Shown here one piece after another: positions 1 through 7,660 of a DNA stretch of 64,000 bases. Made by a program: the position numbers and the translations under genes. Origin of the DNA: Aliihoeflea sp. 40Bstr573 (GTDB taxonomy: Bacteria; Pseudomonadota; Alphaproteobacteria; Rhizobiales; Rhizobiaceae); contig NZ_JAAAMH010000014.1 of NCBI RefSeq assembly GCF_024105655.1, forward strand, positions 17,120 to 81,119, written 5' to 3'. Under the pieces are notes generated by a model. That model had not been told where the DNA came from, searched no databases, and saw only the letters and a program-made list of their open reading frames with translations. Positions within the stretch are counted from its first letter, which is position 1. Each line of letters starts with the position of its first letter.

Positions 1-856
1 TGGGGTCGTCCTGATAGTCCTGATCGGTCGTCCCGATCATGGTGAAGTCGTCATGATAGGGAATGGCGAAGATGATCCGCCCGTCCGCATTCTGGAAGAA
101 ATAGGCGCGCGGATCGTCGAACTTCTTCTTCACCACGATGTGGCTGCCCTGCACCAGCCGCACATTGTGGACGTCGCCGCGGCCGACCGTCTCGCCCAGC
201 ACATGGTCGACCCACGGGCCGCCGGCATTGACGAGAAGCCGCGCCCGCACCGTCTCGCGCGTGCCCGTCGTCTGGTCCTCGATCTCCACCGACCAGACGT
301 CGTTTTGCCTCCTGGCCGAAACGACCTTGGTGCGCGTGCGGATCACAGCGCCCTTGTCGGCCGCGTCGCGGGCGTTGAGCACGACGAGCCGCGCATCGTC
401 GACGCCGCAATCCGAATATTCGAACGCCTTCGAAAAGATCGGCTTAAGCGGCCGTCCGGCCGGATCGGCCCTCATGTCGAGGACGCGCGTTTTCGGCAAA
501 AGCTTTCGCCCGCCAATGTGGTCGTAGAGGAAAAGCCCCAGCCGCAGAAGCCAGGCCGGGCGAAGACCCTTGTGGTGCGGCAGCACGAAGCGCATCGGCC
601 AGATGATGTGCGGCGCGTTCTTCCACAGAACCTCGCGCTCCTCCAGCGCCTCGCGCACGAGTCGAAATTCGTAATGCTCGAGATAGCGCAGCCCGCCATG
701 AATCAGCTTGGTCGACCAGGACGAGGTGCCGCTCGCAAGGTCGTTCATCTCGGCCAGGAACACCGAATAACCGCGCCCGACGGCGTCCCGCGCGATGCCG
801 CAGCCATTGATGCCGCCGCCGATGATGAAAATGTCGTGGATCGTCTCGTCAGGCAC
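1..856 (-). CDS. glpD: Aerobic glycerol-3-phosphate dehydrogenase, N-terminal part
   Basis: This is the FAD-dependent, membrane-associated enzyme that oxidises glycerol-3-phosphate to dihydroxyacetone phosphate and passes electrons to quinone. Translation of the minus strand gives an FAD-binding GGGINGCGIARDA motif near residue 15, followed by the GTSSWSTKLIHGGLRYLE segment typical of GlpD. The reading stays open to the window edge, so the C-terminal part is missing. I chose GTG at 856 because an in-frame stop lies 24 bases upstream and no ATG lies between. The gene follows glpR on the same strand, and four phased CGAAA elements lie in the gap. Next to a putative sulfoquinovose island, it could oxidise the glycerol freed from sulfoquinovosyl-glycerol; that link is inference. 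Confidence 0.93.
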   Translation of the reverse strand, partial: MPDETIHDIFIIGGGINGCGIARDAVGRGYSVFLAEMNDLASGTSSWSTKLIHGGLRYLEHYEFRLVREALEEREVLWKNAPHIIWPMRFVLPHHKGLRPAWLLRLGLFLYDHIGGRKLLPKTRVLDMRADPAGRPLKPIFSKAFEYSDCGVDDARLVVLNARDAADKGAVIRTRTKVVSARRQNDVWSVEIEDQTTGTRETVRARLLVNAGGPWVDHVLGETVGRGDVHNVRLVQGSHIVVKKKFDDPRAYFFQNADGRIIFAIPYHDDFTMIGTTDQDYQDDP

Positions 857-872
857 GTCGAATATCCGATTT

Positions 873-909
873 CGAAATCAAACGAAATCTAAACGAAACT
901 TCATCGAAA
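873..909. promoter_or_regulatory. Probable GlpR operator array before glpD
   Basis: Four direct CGAAA repeats (TTTCG on the coding strand) start at 873, 883, 894 and 905. They are spaced 10-11 bases apart, so they fall on one face of the helix. DeoR/GlpR-type repressors bind TTTCG-like repeats, and glpR is the gene immediately upstream. The array lies just before the glpD GTG start. The assignment to GlpR is inferred. Confidence 0.6.
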
Positions 910-928
910 TCCAAGCGCTGGCAGTGCC

Positions 929-1693
929 TCAGCGCGTCGTTTCCACCAACTGCACGCCCGCTTCCTTGCATACCCGCCTGATCTCGGCGCTGGGACAGCG
1001 GTCGGTGACGAAGCTCGAAACCTGCGACAGGTGCGCGATCCGCACCGGCGCGGTGCGCTCGAACTTGGTCGAATCGGCGACGAGGATGACGTGCCTTGCA
1101 TTGGCGATGATCGCCTGCGCGACTTTCACTTCGCGAAAGTCGAAATCGAGCAGCGCGCCATCCTCGTCGATCGCCGAGGCGCCGATCACCGCATAGTCGG
1201 CCTTGAACTGGCGGAAGAAGTCGACCGCCGCCTCGCCAACCACACCCCCGTCCGAGCCGCGCACCACACCTCCCGCGATTACCACCTCGATCGACGGCTG
1301 CACCCGCATCCGGTTGGCGACGTTGATGTTGTTGGTGATGACCATCAGCCCCTTGTGGTCGCCCAGCGCCTCGCTGACGGCCTCGGTCGTGGTGCCGATG
1401 TTGATGAAGAGAGAAGCGTTATCGGGCACGAGCGCCGCCGCTGCCCGGCCGATCGCCTGTTTCTCGTCGGCCGCGATGCGCCGCCGCGCCTCATATTCCA
1501 TGTTCTCGATGCCAGACGGAATCACCGCGCCGCCATGGACGCGCGCGAGAAGTCGCTTGTCGCAAAGCTCGTTCAGATCCTTGCGGATCGTCTGCGGCGA
1601 AACGTCGAAGCGAAGCGCAAGATCGTCGACAAGGACACGTCCGCTGTCCTTGGCGAGTTGCACGATTTCGGCATGGCGCGGAAGAAGGAACAT
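929..1693 (-). CDS. glpR: DeoR-family transcriptional repressor, GlpR-like
   Basis: A 254-residue regulator. An N-terminal DeoR winged helix (about residues 6-57, with FDVSPQTIRKDLNEL as recognition region) is followed by a sugar-phosphate-isomerase-like effector domain (about 75-235) with the INIGTTTEA and NNINVA phosphate-binding loops. The family senses phosphorylated sugars or glycerol-3-phosphate and represses the adjacent catabolic genes. It sits between the aldose epimerase gene and glpD on the same strand, and TTTCG/CGAAA elements lie before both itself and glpD. The glycerol-3-phosphate specificity rests mainly on the glpD neighbour. A ligand from the sulfoquinovose pathway is an alternative. 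Confidence 0.85.
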   Translation of the reverse strand: MFLLPRHAEIVQLAKDSGRVLVDDLALRFDVSPQTIRKDLNELCDKRLLARVHGGAVIPSGIENMEYEARRRIAADEKQAIGRAAAALVPDNASLFINIGTTTEAVSEALGDHKGLMVITNNINVANRMRVQPSIEVVIAGGVVRGSDGGVVGEAAVDFFRQFKADYAVIGASAIDEDGALLDFDFREVKVAQAIIANARHVILVADSTKFERTAPVRIAHLSQVSSFVTDRCPSAEIRRVCKEAGVQLVETTR

Positions 1694-1705
1694 GGAAGCC
1701 GTCTG

Positions 1706-1760
1706 CTTTCGTTTTCGCTCCTTCTAATGCAAATCGAAAGCCGATGCATCTATTTCGAAA
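1706..1760. promoter_or_regulatory. TTTCG/CGAAA elements upstream of glpR
   Basis: TTTCG occurs at 1707 and 1713, CGAAA at 1735, and the palindrome TTTCGAAA at 1753. The motif is the same as in the array before glpD, which suggests autoregulation by the DeoR protein. The rightmost element overlaps the last codons of the aldose epimerase gene. Confidence 0.45.
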
Positions 1761-2757
1761 AACGATACTCGGTCACTTGCTCGTAGGTCTCGCCCGGCCG
1801 CAAGTCCGCCTGCGGGAAATCCGGGTTATTTGGCGCGTCCGGCCAGACCTGGGGCTCGAGGCAGAGACCGGCAAACGCGCCGTAGTTGCGTCCGCCGAGC
1901 CCGCCATCCACGGCTAGCTTGTGCCCCGCATAGAATTGCACGCCCGGTTCGCTCGTCCAAACTTCCATCGCTACGCCCGATCGCGCGCCTTCTAGGCGAA
2001 CCACTCGCGTCAACGAACGCCTGCCATCGGCAAGGCACCAATTGTGGTCGTAGGCGAACTGCGCACCGTCCTCGTTCCACGCAATCTCGCGCATCCTTCT
2101 GAAGTCGAACGGCGTTCCAGCCACATCGAGCGTTCCGCCGGTCGGAATCCATTCGCCATCGACCGGCACATAATTGTCTGCGTCGATCATCAACCGATGG
2201 CCGAGCACGTCGCCCGCCCCGCCATCGTCGAGATTGAAATAGGAGTGATGCGCAAGATTGCAGAGCGTCGGCGCATCGGTTCGCGCCGTCAGCCTCACTT
2301 TCAGCGCGCCATCCTCAAGCGTGTAAAGACATTCGATGTCGAGATTGCCGGGAAACCCCATTTCGCCGTCCCGGTCGGCGAGCGTCAGCCGCACGAAATC
2401 CGATCCCATGTCCGCGATCGTCCAGATCCGTTTGCCGATCCCCAAGATGCCGCCATGAAGCAGATGCTTTCCGAGGAAATTGGTATCGACCTGCACCGGC
2501 CGGCCGTCGAGTTCGAACCGGCCATGCCTGATCCGGTTGGCATAGCGCCCAGCGGTCGCGCCGAAGAAGGGCGAGCGCGCGGGGTAGTCCTCGAAGCGCT
2601 CGAAGCCGAGCACGAGCGGCGGCTCGTGGCCATCAAGGCGCAGATCCTGCATCACCGCGCCCCATGTCAGCACATGCGCGGTCAGCCCGCCGCCGGCGAT
2701 GCGAATGCGCTGGACCGTCTCGCCAGCAGCGGTCCGACCGAATTCCTCGATGCTCAT
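1750..2757 (-). CDS. galM: Aldose 1-epimerase (GalM-type), possible sulfoquinovose mutarotase
   Basis: A 335-residue galactose-mutarotase-fold enzyme that interconverts alpha and beta anomers of an aldose. It shows the family signature GRYANRI (70-76), HGG (101-103), AHHSYFNL with the catalytic His (about 171), and a C-terminal LEPQVWPD carrying the catalytic Glu. Its start overlaps the end of the comC-like gene by 4 bases, so it is translationally coupled to the sulfolactate genes. E. coli keeps a mutarotase (YihR) in its sulfoquinovose operon. Sulfoquinovose is therefore the most economical substrate guess, but nothing in the sequence alone excludes glucose or galactose. Confidence 0.88.
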   Translation of the reverse strand: MSIEEFGRTAAGETVQRIRIAGGGLTAHVLTWGAVMQDLRLDGHEPPLVLGFERFEDYPARSPFFGATAGRYANRIRHGRFELDGRPVQVDTNFLGKHLLHGGILGIGKRIWTIADMGSDFVRLTLADRDGEMGFPGNLDIECLYTLEDGALKVRLTARTDAPTLCNLAHHSYFNLDDGGAGDVLGHRLMIDADNYVPVDGEWIPTGGTLDVAGTPFDFRRMREIAWNEDGAQFAYDHNWCLADGRRSLTRVVRLEGARSGVAMEVWTSEPGVQFYAGHKLAVDGGLGGRNYGAFAGLCLEPQVWPDAPNNPDFPQADLRPGETYEQVTEYRFSK

Positions 2758-3758
2758 GCGGCACCGATCGCGCCGATTTCGTCGATCAGCGCCTCATCGA
2801 CCGAAATGCCCTCGGCAGTGAGTTTCTTGCGCAGCGCGATACGACGATGTCCCGGCACGCGCGCGCCGTCACTGCCTGCGATCTGGTCCGCCATCTGCGC
2901 AAACCGGACCATTGCATGGCTTCCGAATACGCCCGGATCGATGGCGATGATCGCCTGTCCCGTGCCCGGCGGATCGCCCGCGGCGTCGAAGAACGACGTC
3001 TGCTCATATCCGTAATTCGCGCCGGTGAGCCCGGCGCAGAGCAGCTCGACCATCAGCGCAAGCGCCGTTCCCTTGGCATTGCCGAGCGGGATCATCGTGC
3101 CGGCGAGCGCAGCCTTGGCGTCGGTCGTCGGATTGCCGTCCACGTCGAGCGCCCAGCCTTCGGGAATGGACTGCCCTTTCTGGTTTGCGGCCATGATCTT
3201 GCCGCGCGCGACCTTGGATAGCGAGACGTCGACGACGATCGGATCGCCGCCCTCCGTCGGACAGGAAAACGCAATCGGATCGGTTCCAAAGAGCGGCCGA
3301 CGCCCACCCCACGGCGCCATCGCCGCCGGCGCATTGGCGAACATCAGCGCCACAAGCCCGCGCTCGGCCAGCGCCTCGACGGCGAGCCCCGCAACGCCGG
3401 CATGGTGCGAGCGATGGATGCCGGCAATCGCGACGCCTTGCGCCGGCGCCATCTCGGCCAGTTGCTCGCCGGCCATTTCCAGCGCCGGATAGGCAAAGCC
3501 GAACCCGGCATCGATCCGCACCGCGCCGGGCCGGACGCGCTCGGCACGCGGCACCGCATGGCCCTTGACCTTGCCGGCACGCGCCTGCGCCGCATAGGCC
3601 GGAACGCGCCTCAAACCGTGCCCGCCCTGCCCAACGAGCTCGGCGCTCACCAACGCCCGCGCGACAGCGTCGGCATTGTCGACCGACGTTTCGCACGCCG
3701 TCAGCACGGCGGCGATCAGCGCATGCGCCTCACCCACCGTCAGAACCCGTTCGCTCAT
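2754..3758 (-). CDS. comC: Malate/L-lactate dehydrogenase-family enzyme, probable (R)-sulfolactate dehydrogenase
   Basis: A 334-residue member of the Ldh2/MdhII NAD(P)-dependent oxidoreductase family, which is unrelated to Rossmann-type MDH. Visible signatures are the GGHGLRRVPAY segment (about 45-55), the RSHHAGVAG catalytic-His segment, and FGTDPIAFSCPT in the nucleotide-binding region. In known sulfolactate degraders ComC reduces 3-sulfopyruvate to (R)-sulfolactate, the isomer cleaved by SuyAB. Here the gene follows suyA, suyB and a SlcC-like dehydrogenase, and overlaps slcC by 4 bases. That order matches the SlcC/ComC racemising pair, and the specific role is inferred from it. Confidence 0.82.
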   Translation of the reverse strand: MSERVLTVGEAHALIAAVLTACETSVDNADAVARALVSAELVGQGGHGLRRVPAYAAQARAGKVKGHAVPRAERVRPGAVRIDAGFGFAYPALEMAGEQLAEMAPAQGVAIAGIHRSHHAGVAGLAVEALAERGLVALMFANAPAAMAPWGGRRPLFGTDPIAFSCPTEGGDPIVVDVSLSKVARGKIMAANQKGQSIPEGWALDVDGNPTTDAKAALAGTMIPLGNAKGTALALMVELLCAGLTGANYGYEQTSFFDAAGDPPGTGQAIIAIDPGVFGSHAMVRFAQMADQIAGSDGARVPGHRRIALRKKLTAEGISVDEALIDEIGAIGAA

Positions 3759-4687
3759 GCCTGCTTCTCCAGATGCGCGATCACGAGTTCCGCGATCATG
3801 TCGGAGACACGCACATTCGATTCTTCCGTCACGCCCGCGATATGCGGCGTCAGCACGAGATTGGGAAGCCCCCTGAACTTCGCGCCGTCCGCCGCCGTCA
3901 ACGGTTCGCTTTCGAACACGTCGAGCGCGGCTCCGCCAAGCCTTCCATCACGCAGCGCGTCGGCAAGCGCCGCCTCGTCGACGACCCCGCCCCGCGCGGC
4001 ATTGATCAGCACCGCGTCGCGCTTCATCAGCCCGAGCCGCCGCGCGTCGATCATGTGCCGCGTCGCCTCGGTCAACGGCACGTGCAGCGAAACGACGTCG
4101 GCAAGTTCCATCAGGCCGTCGAGCGCGACATTGCGCGCGATCTGCCAGGCAGGGTGCCCCGCGTCCAGGTGCGGATCGTAGGCGAGTAGCCTCATGCCGT
4201 AGTCATGCGCCCGCCATGCAACTTCCTGCGCGATCGCGCCGAAGCCGATCAGGCCGAGCGTCTTGCCGGCAAGTTCGCGCCCCATCATCTTCTGGCGCGG
4301 CCACGCGCCCTCCGCCACCGCATCGCTCGATTGATAGGCCTGGCGCAAAAGCAGCATCGCATTGGCGATGACATATTCGGCAACCGCCAGATTGTTCGCC
4401 CCCGTCGCCGGGTGCACCGCGATCCCGCGCGCCGAACATGCCTCCACGTCGATATTGTCGAGCCCGACGCCCAGCCGCCCGACGATTTCCAGTTTCCCCG
4501 CGCTCTCCAGAAGCGCGCCGCGCACCTGCGTGCGGTTGCGCACGATCAGCGCGCGCGCCGGCCGAACCAGGTCGGTGAGCCTTTCCGGATCATCCACCAG
4601 CTTCGGGTCGTAGAGCGTGTCGAACCGCGCGGTCAGCCGCGCGACCGCTGCCTCGTCCATGAATTCGCTGATGACGATGTCGGCCAT
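3755..4687 (-). CDS. slcC: D-2-hydroxyacid dehydrogenase, probable (S)-sulfolactate dehydrogenase
   Basis: A 310-residue enzyme of the PGDH-like family with an N-terminal substrate domain, a Rossmann motif TLGLIGFGAIAQEVA near residues 143-157, and the catalytic triad segments NAARGGVVDE (Arg), FESEPL (Glu) and LTPHIAG (His). SlcC oxidises (S)-3-sulfolactate to 3-sulfopyruvate with NAD+. Together with ComC it inverts the stereocentre so that SuyAB can act. The gene starts 1 base after the suyB stop and overlaps comC by 4 bases. Without the neighbours it would be called a generic D-isomer hydroxyacid dehydrogenase. Confidence 0.84.
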   Translation of the reverse strand: MADIVISEFMDEAAVARLTARFDTLYDPKLVDDPERLTDLVRPARALIVRNRTQVRGALLESAGKLEIVGRLGVGLDNIDVEACSARGIAVHPATGANNLAVAEYVIANAMLLLRQAYQSSDAVAEGAWPRQKMMGRELAGKTLGLIGFGAIAQEVAWRAHDYGMRLLAYDPHLDAGHPAWQIARNVALDGLMELADVVSLHVPLTEATRHMIDARRLGLMKRDAVLINAARGGVVDEAALADALRDGRLGGAALDVFESEPLTAADGAKFRGLPNLVLTPHIAGVTEESNVRVSDMIAELVIAHLEKQA

Positions 4688-4688
4688 G

Positions 4689-5870
4689 TCACGCGCTGCG
4701 ATAAAGCTTCGTCATCGAGAACTCGCGGTGCCCGAGCGCCTCGGCCGCCGTGTTGCGCCCGTTCGCCGTGCGCACGATCATGTCGATCAGGGCGTCGCCC
4801 GCCTCGTCGATCGTCATCTCGCGCCGCAATATGCCCGACACGTCGACATCGACATGCTCGCCCATCGTGCGCACGGTGCGAGGATTGGCGGTGATCTTGA
4901 TAACGGGCACGATCGGATTGCCGATCACGTTGCCCTGACCCGTTGGAAATGTGTGGATCACATACCCGCCCGCCGCCATCAGCGTCACGCATTCGGCCGC
5001 GGCCGACGAAGAATCCATGAAATAGAGCCCGTTGCCCGATTTCGGCATCTCGGCAGGCTCCAGAATGTCGATATATTTCGACGTCCGGCCAATCTTCTCG
5101 AGGTTGCCGAGCGCCTTTTCCTCGATCGTCGTCAACCCGCCTTCGATATTGCCCTTGGTCGGCTGGCTTTCGGACAGATCGTCGGTCTTGAACTGCTCGA
5201 TGACGTCGTCCTGATAGGCCTTCCACATCCTGTACCAGCGCTCGCCGACTTCCGGGTTGATCGCGCGCGCCTTGGCGATGTGCTCCGCGCCGGTGATCTC
5301 GGACGTCTCGCCAAAGCAGCCATAGATGCCTTCGGGCAGGAGCTTGTCATACATGTTGCCGACGGTCGGGCACGAGCCGAGCCCGGTCGTCGTGTCGCTC
5401 TCGCCGCATTTGGTCGAGACCCACAATTCCGAGATCGAGCATTCCTCGCGCTGCAGCTCGGTGGCGTAGTGGACGAACTCCTTCGCCTTGCGGCTGGCGT
5501 CCATAATTGTCTTCAGGTCGCCATTCTGCTCGATGGAAAAGCCCGCCACCGGCTTGCCGGTCTCCGCTATGCCGTCGACGATCTTCTTCGTCCAGCCCGG
5601 TTCGATGCCGATGACGACGACGGCGGCGACGTTCGGGTTCGCGCCGGTACCGATCATGGTGCGGAAATGCAGCTCCAGGTCCTCGCCGAACTGCAGCCGC
5701 CCATAGGCATGCGGCAGCGCCATCGTGCCCTTGATGTTGTTGGCGACCGCCTCGCAGGCGGCGTTGGAAATGTCGTCGACCGGCAGGATGATGACATGGT
5801 TGCGCACGCCCACGCGCCCATTGTCGCGCCGATAGGCCTTGATCGTCCGGTTCGAATATTTCGACGCCAT
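4689..5870 (-). CDS. suyB: (R)-sulfolactate sulfo-lyase, beta (catalytic) subunit
   Basis: A 393-residue UxaA/altronate-dehydratase-family protein, iron-dependent in this family. It eliminates sulfite from (R)-sulfolactate to give pyruvate. Recognisable segments are [19 protein letters not shown] near the N terminus, the CGESDTTTG and NPTVG-like cysteine region (CGE and GSCPT) in the middle, and the [14 protein letters not shown] block. Cys residues in these blocks probably hold the metal centre. The large subunit is encoded separately from suyA, as in characterised SuyAB. I chose ATG at 5870, which has AGGAGC overlapping the suyA stop; a longer in-frame reading would run into suyA. Altronate or galactarate dehydratase is the main alternative. 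Confidence 0.87.
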   Translation of the reverse strand: MASKYSNRTIKAYRRDNGRVGVRNHVIILPVDDISNAACEAVANNIKGTMALPHAYGRLQFGEDLELHFRTMIGTGANPNVAAVVVIGIEPGWTKKIVDGIAETGKPVAGFSIEQNGDLKTIMDASRKAKEFVHYATELQREECSISELWVSTKCGESDTTTGLGSCPTVGNMYDKLLPEGIYGCFGETSEITGAEHIAKARAINPEVGERWYRMWKAYQDDVIEQFKTDDLSESQPTKGNIEGGLTTIEEKALGNLEKIGRTSKYIDILEPAEMPKSGNGLYFMDSSSAAAECVTLMAAGGYVIHTFPTGQGNVIGNPIVPVIKITANPRTVRTMGEHVDVDVSGILRREMTIDEAGDALIDMIVRTANGRNTAAEALGHREFSMTKLYRSA

Positions 5871-5880
5871 GGGTCGGCTC

Positions 5881-6168
5881 CTACCAGCGCTTGGTCTTGA
5901 GATTGTGGACATGGACGTGGCCGCCCTTGGCGACGTCGGCGACGAACCTGCCGATGTCCTCGCCATACTTGATTGCCGTGTCGCCGCTCTTGATGTCGGC
6001 AAGCGCGACCTTGTGGCCGATCGGCACGTCGGCCTTGGCTTCCAGCTCGAAGCTGGAATTGTCCTGCGTGACGACGCCGAGCATCTTCGTGCCCGCCGTC
6101 AGCCCTTCCACGACGACGACGCCGACATTGTCCTTGTGCTCGTGAACAAGCAGATGGGGAATCGCCAT
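5881..6168 (-). CDS. suyA: (R)-sulfolactate sulfo-lyase, alpha (small) subunit
   Basis: A 95-residue SAF-domain protein of the UxaA N-terminal type ([14 protein letters not shown]... [10 protein letters not shown]... IKYGEDIG). It partners SuyB in desulfonating (R)-sulfolactate to pyruvate and sulfite. The [12 protein letters not shown] and VIKYG-like blocks are typical of the small subunit. A strong GGAGGT ribosome site precedes ATG 6168. It is the first gene of a leftward operon suyA-suyB-slcC-comC-galM, with an inverted-repeat operator 48-68 bases upstream, and it is divergent from the GntR regulator gene. Confidence 0.87.
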   Translation of the reverse strand: MAIPHLLVHEHKDNVGVVVVEGLTAGTKMLGVVTQDNSSFELEAKADVPIGHKVALADIKSGDTAIKYGEDIGRFVADVAKGGHVHVHNLKTKRW

Positions 6169-6215
6169 CCTGACCTCCGCAAAACCTCAAAGCCACGCTG
6201 GCGGTGCAGCGATAG

Positions 6216-6236
6216 CTCTTGTATAAGATAAAAGAC
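6216..6236. promoter_or_regulatory. Inverted-repeat operator shared by suyA and gntR (site B)
   Basis: The half-sites are CTCTTGTA (6216-6223) and TAAAAGAC (6229-6236), separated by 5 bases. Site A at 12235-12255 has the same 8-5-8 layout with perfect symmetry. The placement between suyA and the divergent GntR gene, and the TTGTATA-like core usual for HutC-type regulators, point to autoregulation and control of the suy operon. Confidence 0.7.
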
Positions 6237-6300
6237 CAGCGACGCAATCGGGAAACGGCGGGCGACCGGGCAAACGAGAGTTCATTTCGCGGAGAAGAGT

Positions 6301-7083
6301 GTGACCAGCGCACGGATGGAAGAATCAGACGGCGATTTCCAGGAAGAGCGCTTCCGCGCCGAGCGAGCCGGCAAGCTCGGCTACCAGCCGCTCTACAAGC
6401 GCGTGAAGGCGCTGCTCGTCGCCCGCATCGCCGACGGCCGCTGGCAGGCCGGCCAGTCCATCCCCAACGAGTTCCAGATTGCCGAGGAACTGAACGTATC
6501 CCAAGGCACGGTGCGCAAGGCCTTGCACGAGATGACGCTCGACAATCTGCTTGTGCGCCGGCAGGGGCGCGGCACCTTCGTCACATCCTATGATGACGAG
6601 CGCATCCTGTTCCAGTTCTTCAAGCTGACCCCCGACGAGGGCAGCCGGGAGTTTCCCGACTCGACGGTCCTCTCGCTCGAGAGTGGCGACGCCAACGCGG
6701 CCGAGGCCGATGCGCTTGCCATTCCCGCCGGTAACCCCGTCTGGCGTCTCATCCGCCGCCGTACGCTTGGCGAGAAGCCGCTGATCATCGAGCGCATCGT
6801 CCTACCGGCCGAGCACTTCCCCGAACTCGACCGTTTCGAGACCATCCCCAACAATGTCTACGGCCTCTATTCCACCCGCTACGGCATCACCGTTGCCCGT
6901 GCGGTCGAGCGGCTCAAGGCAGTCGGCGCCGACGCCCACGACGCGCGCCATCTCGACTGCCCCTTCGGCATGCCACTCCTGGAAGTCGACCGCCGCGCCG
7001 TCGGCCTCGACGACCGCATCGTCGAATGGCGCATCTCCCGCTGCCTCACCGAAGCGCATCACTATCTGTCGGATCTGAAGTAG
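6301..7083 (+). CDS. GntR-family (HutC subfamily) transcriptional regulator of the sulfoquinovose/sulfolactate genes
   Basis: A 260-residue regulator. The GntR winged helix covers about residues 20-90 (YKRVKALLVARIADGRWQ, then NEFQIAEELNVSQGTVRKAL, then RRQGRGTFV). It is followed by a UTRA ligand-binding domain (about 100-255). UTRA regulators usually bind sugar phosphates or carboxylates and release DNA on binding. GTG at 6301 has GGAG 6 bases upstream; ATG at 6316 is possible. The gene is divergent from suyA, and matching operators occur beside it and between the kinase and ABC operons. It is therefore the best candidate to coordinate all three transcription units. Confidence 0.85.
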   Translation: MTSARMEESDGDFQEERFRAERAGKLGYQPLYKRVKALLVARIADGRWQAGQSIPNEFQIAEELNVSQGTVRKALHEMTLDNLLVRRQGRGTFVTSYDDERILFQFFKLTPDEGSREFPDSTVLSLESGDANAAEADALAIPAGNPVWRLIRRRTLGEKPLIIERIVLPAEHFPELDRFETIPNNVYGLYSTRYGITVARAVERLKAVGADAHDARHLDCPFGMPLLEVDRRAVGLDDRIVEWRISRCLTEAHHYLSDLK

Positions 7084-7109
7084 CTTGCCGCCCGCAGCAC
7101 GCATTGAAC

Positions 7110-7130
7110 GTAACTACATAATGTGCTTAC
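7110..7130. promoter_or_regulatory. Palindrome at the brnT start, likely autoregulatory operator
   Basis: A 21-base palindrome centred on 7120 (half GTAACTACAT; 8 of 10 pairs match) ends exactly at the brnT ATG. It contains a TACATAAT sequence that could be a -10 box. BrnA-type antitoxins usually repress their own operon through such sites. No Shine-Dalgarno sequence is present, so translation could be nearly leaderless. Confidence 0.5.
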
Positions 7131-7421
7131 ATGACTTTTGAATGGGATGAGGCGAAGAACCGGACAAACATCGCCAAGCATGGGCTGAGTTTTGCAACCG
7201 CCTGTCGAATCTTCGAAGGTCCCGTCCTGACGGCAATCGATGACCGGTTCGAATATGGCGAAGTTCGCCGCAACAGCATCGGCGCGATCGAAGGCGTGTT
7301 CGTGCTCGTGGTGACCCACACCGACCGGAATGGCACAACCCGCATCATCTCCGCGCGCCCCGCCAAGCGCGTCGAAAGGAACACCTATGAAGAAGCGCTA
7401 CGACAGGGAATTGACCCTTGA
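7131..7421 (+). CDS. brnT: BrnT-family ribonuclease toxin
   Basis: A 96-residue BrnT (RelE-like fold) toxin. It opens with FEWDEAKNRTNIAKHGLSFATA, the family N-terminal signature, and carries the RIISARPAKRVERNTYE C-terminal segment with the Arg residues typical of the active site. BrnT cleaves RNA and is neutralised by BrnA. The reading frame overlaps brnA by 35 bases, and a palindromic operator lies directly upstream. The length is normal and the gene appears intact. Confidence 0.9.
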   Translation: MTFEWDEAKNRTNIAKHGLSFATACRIFEGPVLTAIDDRFEYGEVRRNSIGAIEGVFVLVVTHTDRNGTTRIISARPAKRVERNTYEEALRQGIDP

Positions 7422-7650
7422 GCAACTGGCCGCCCTGCCGGACGACCAGATCGACACCAGCGACATTCCCGAACTGGACGAGAACTTCTGGAAGAATGCG
7501 AAGCTGGTCGAGCCCGACACGACGCAGCAAGTGACTTTGCGTGTGAAGAAGTCCGTCCTCGATGCCTTCAAGGCGACGGGCAAGGGTTACCAGACCCGCA
7601 TGAATGCCGTGCTGGAGACCTACGTCCGCACCTTGCACAAGCAGCGCTAG
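7387..7650 (+). CDS. brnA: BrnA-family antitoxin
   Basis: An 87-residue antitoxin starting at ATG 7387, inside the end of brnT. An acidic N-terminal part (LTLEQLAALPDDQIDTSDIPELDENFW) would wrap the toxin. It is followed by a ribbon-helix-helix-like C terminus (QQVTLRVKKSVLDAFKATGKGYQTRMNAVLETYV) that binds DNA. The gene ends 10 bases before the 3' end of the leftward oxidoreductase gene, so the two units are convergent. An in-frame longer reading from 7330 is an artefact of the overlap with brnT. Confidence 0.88.
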   Translation: MKKRYDRELTLEQLAALPDDQIDTSDIPELDENFWKNAKLVEPDTTQQVTLRVKKSVLDAFKATGKGYQTRMNAVLETYVRTLHKQR

Positions 7651-7660
7651 ACCGCAGCGA

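Noticed and set aside
2754..6168. Reading the SuyAB/SlcC/ComC set as altronate or galactarate degradation
   Set aside because: UxaA-type subunits alone would allow it, but the two dehydrogenases, their order and the YihV-like kinase operon under the same operator fit sulfolactate much better.
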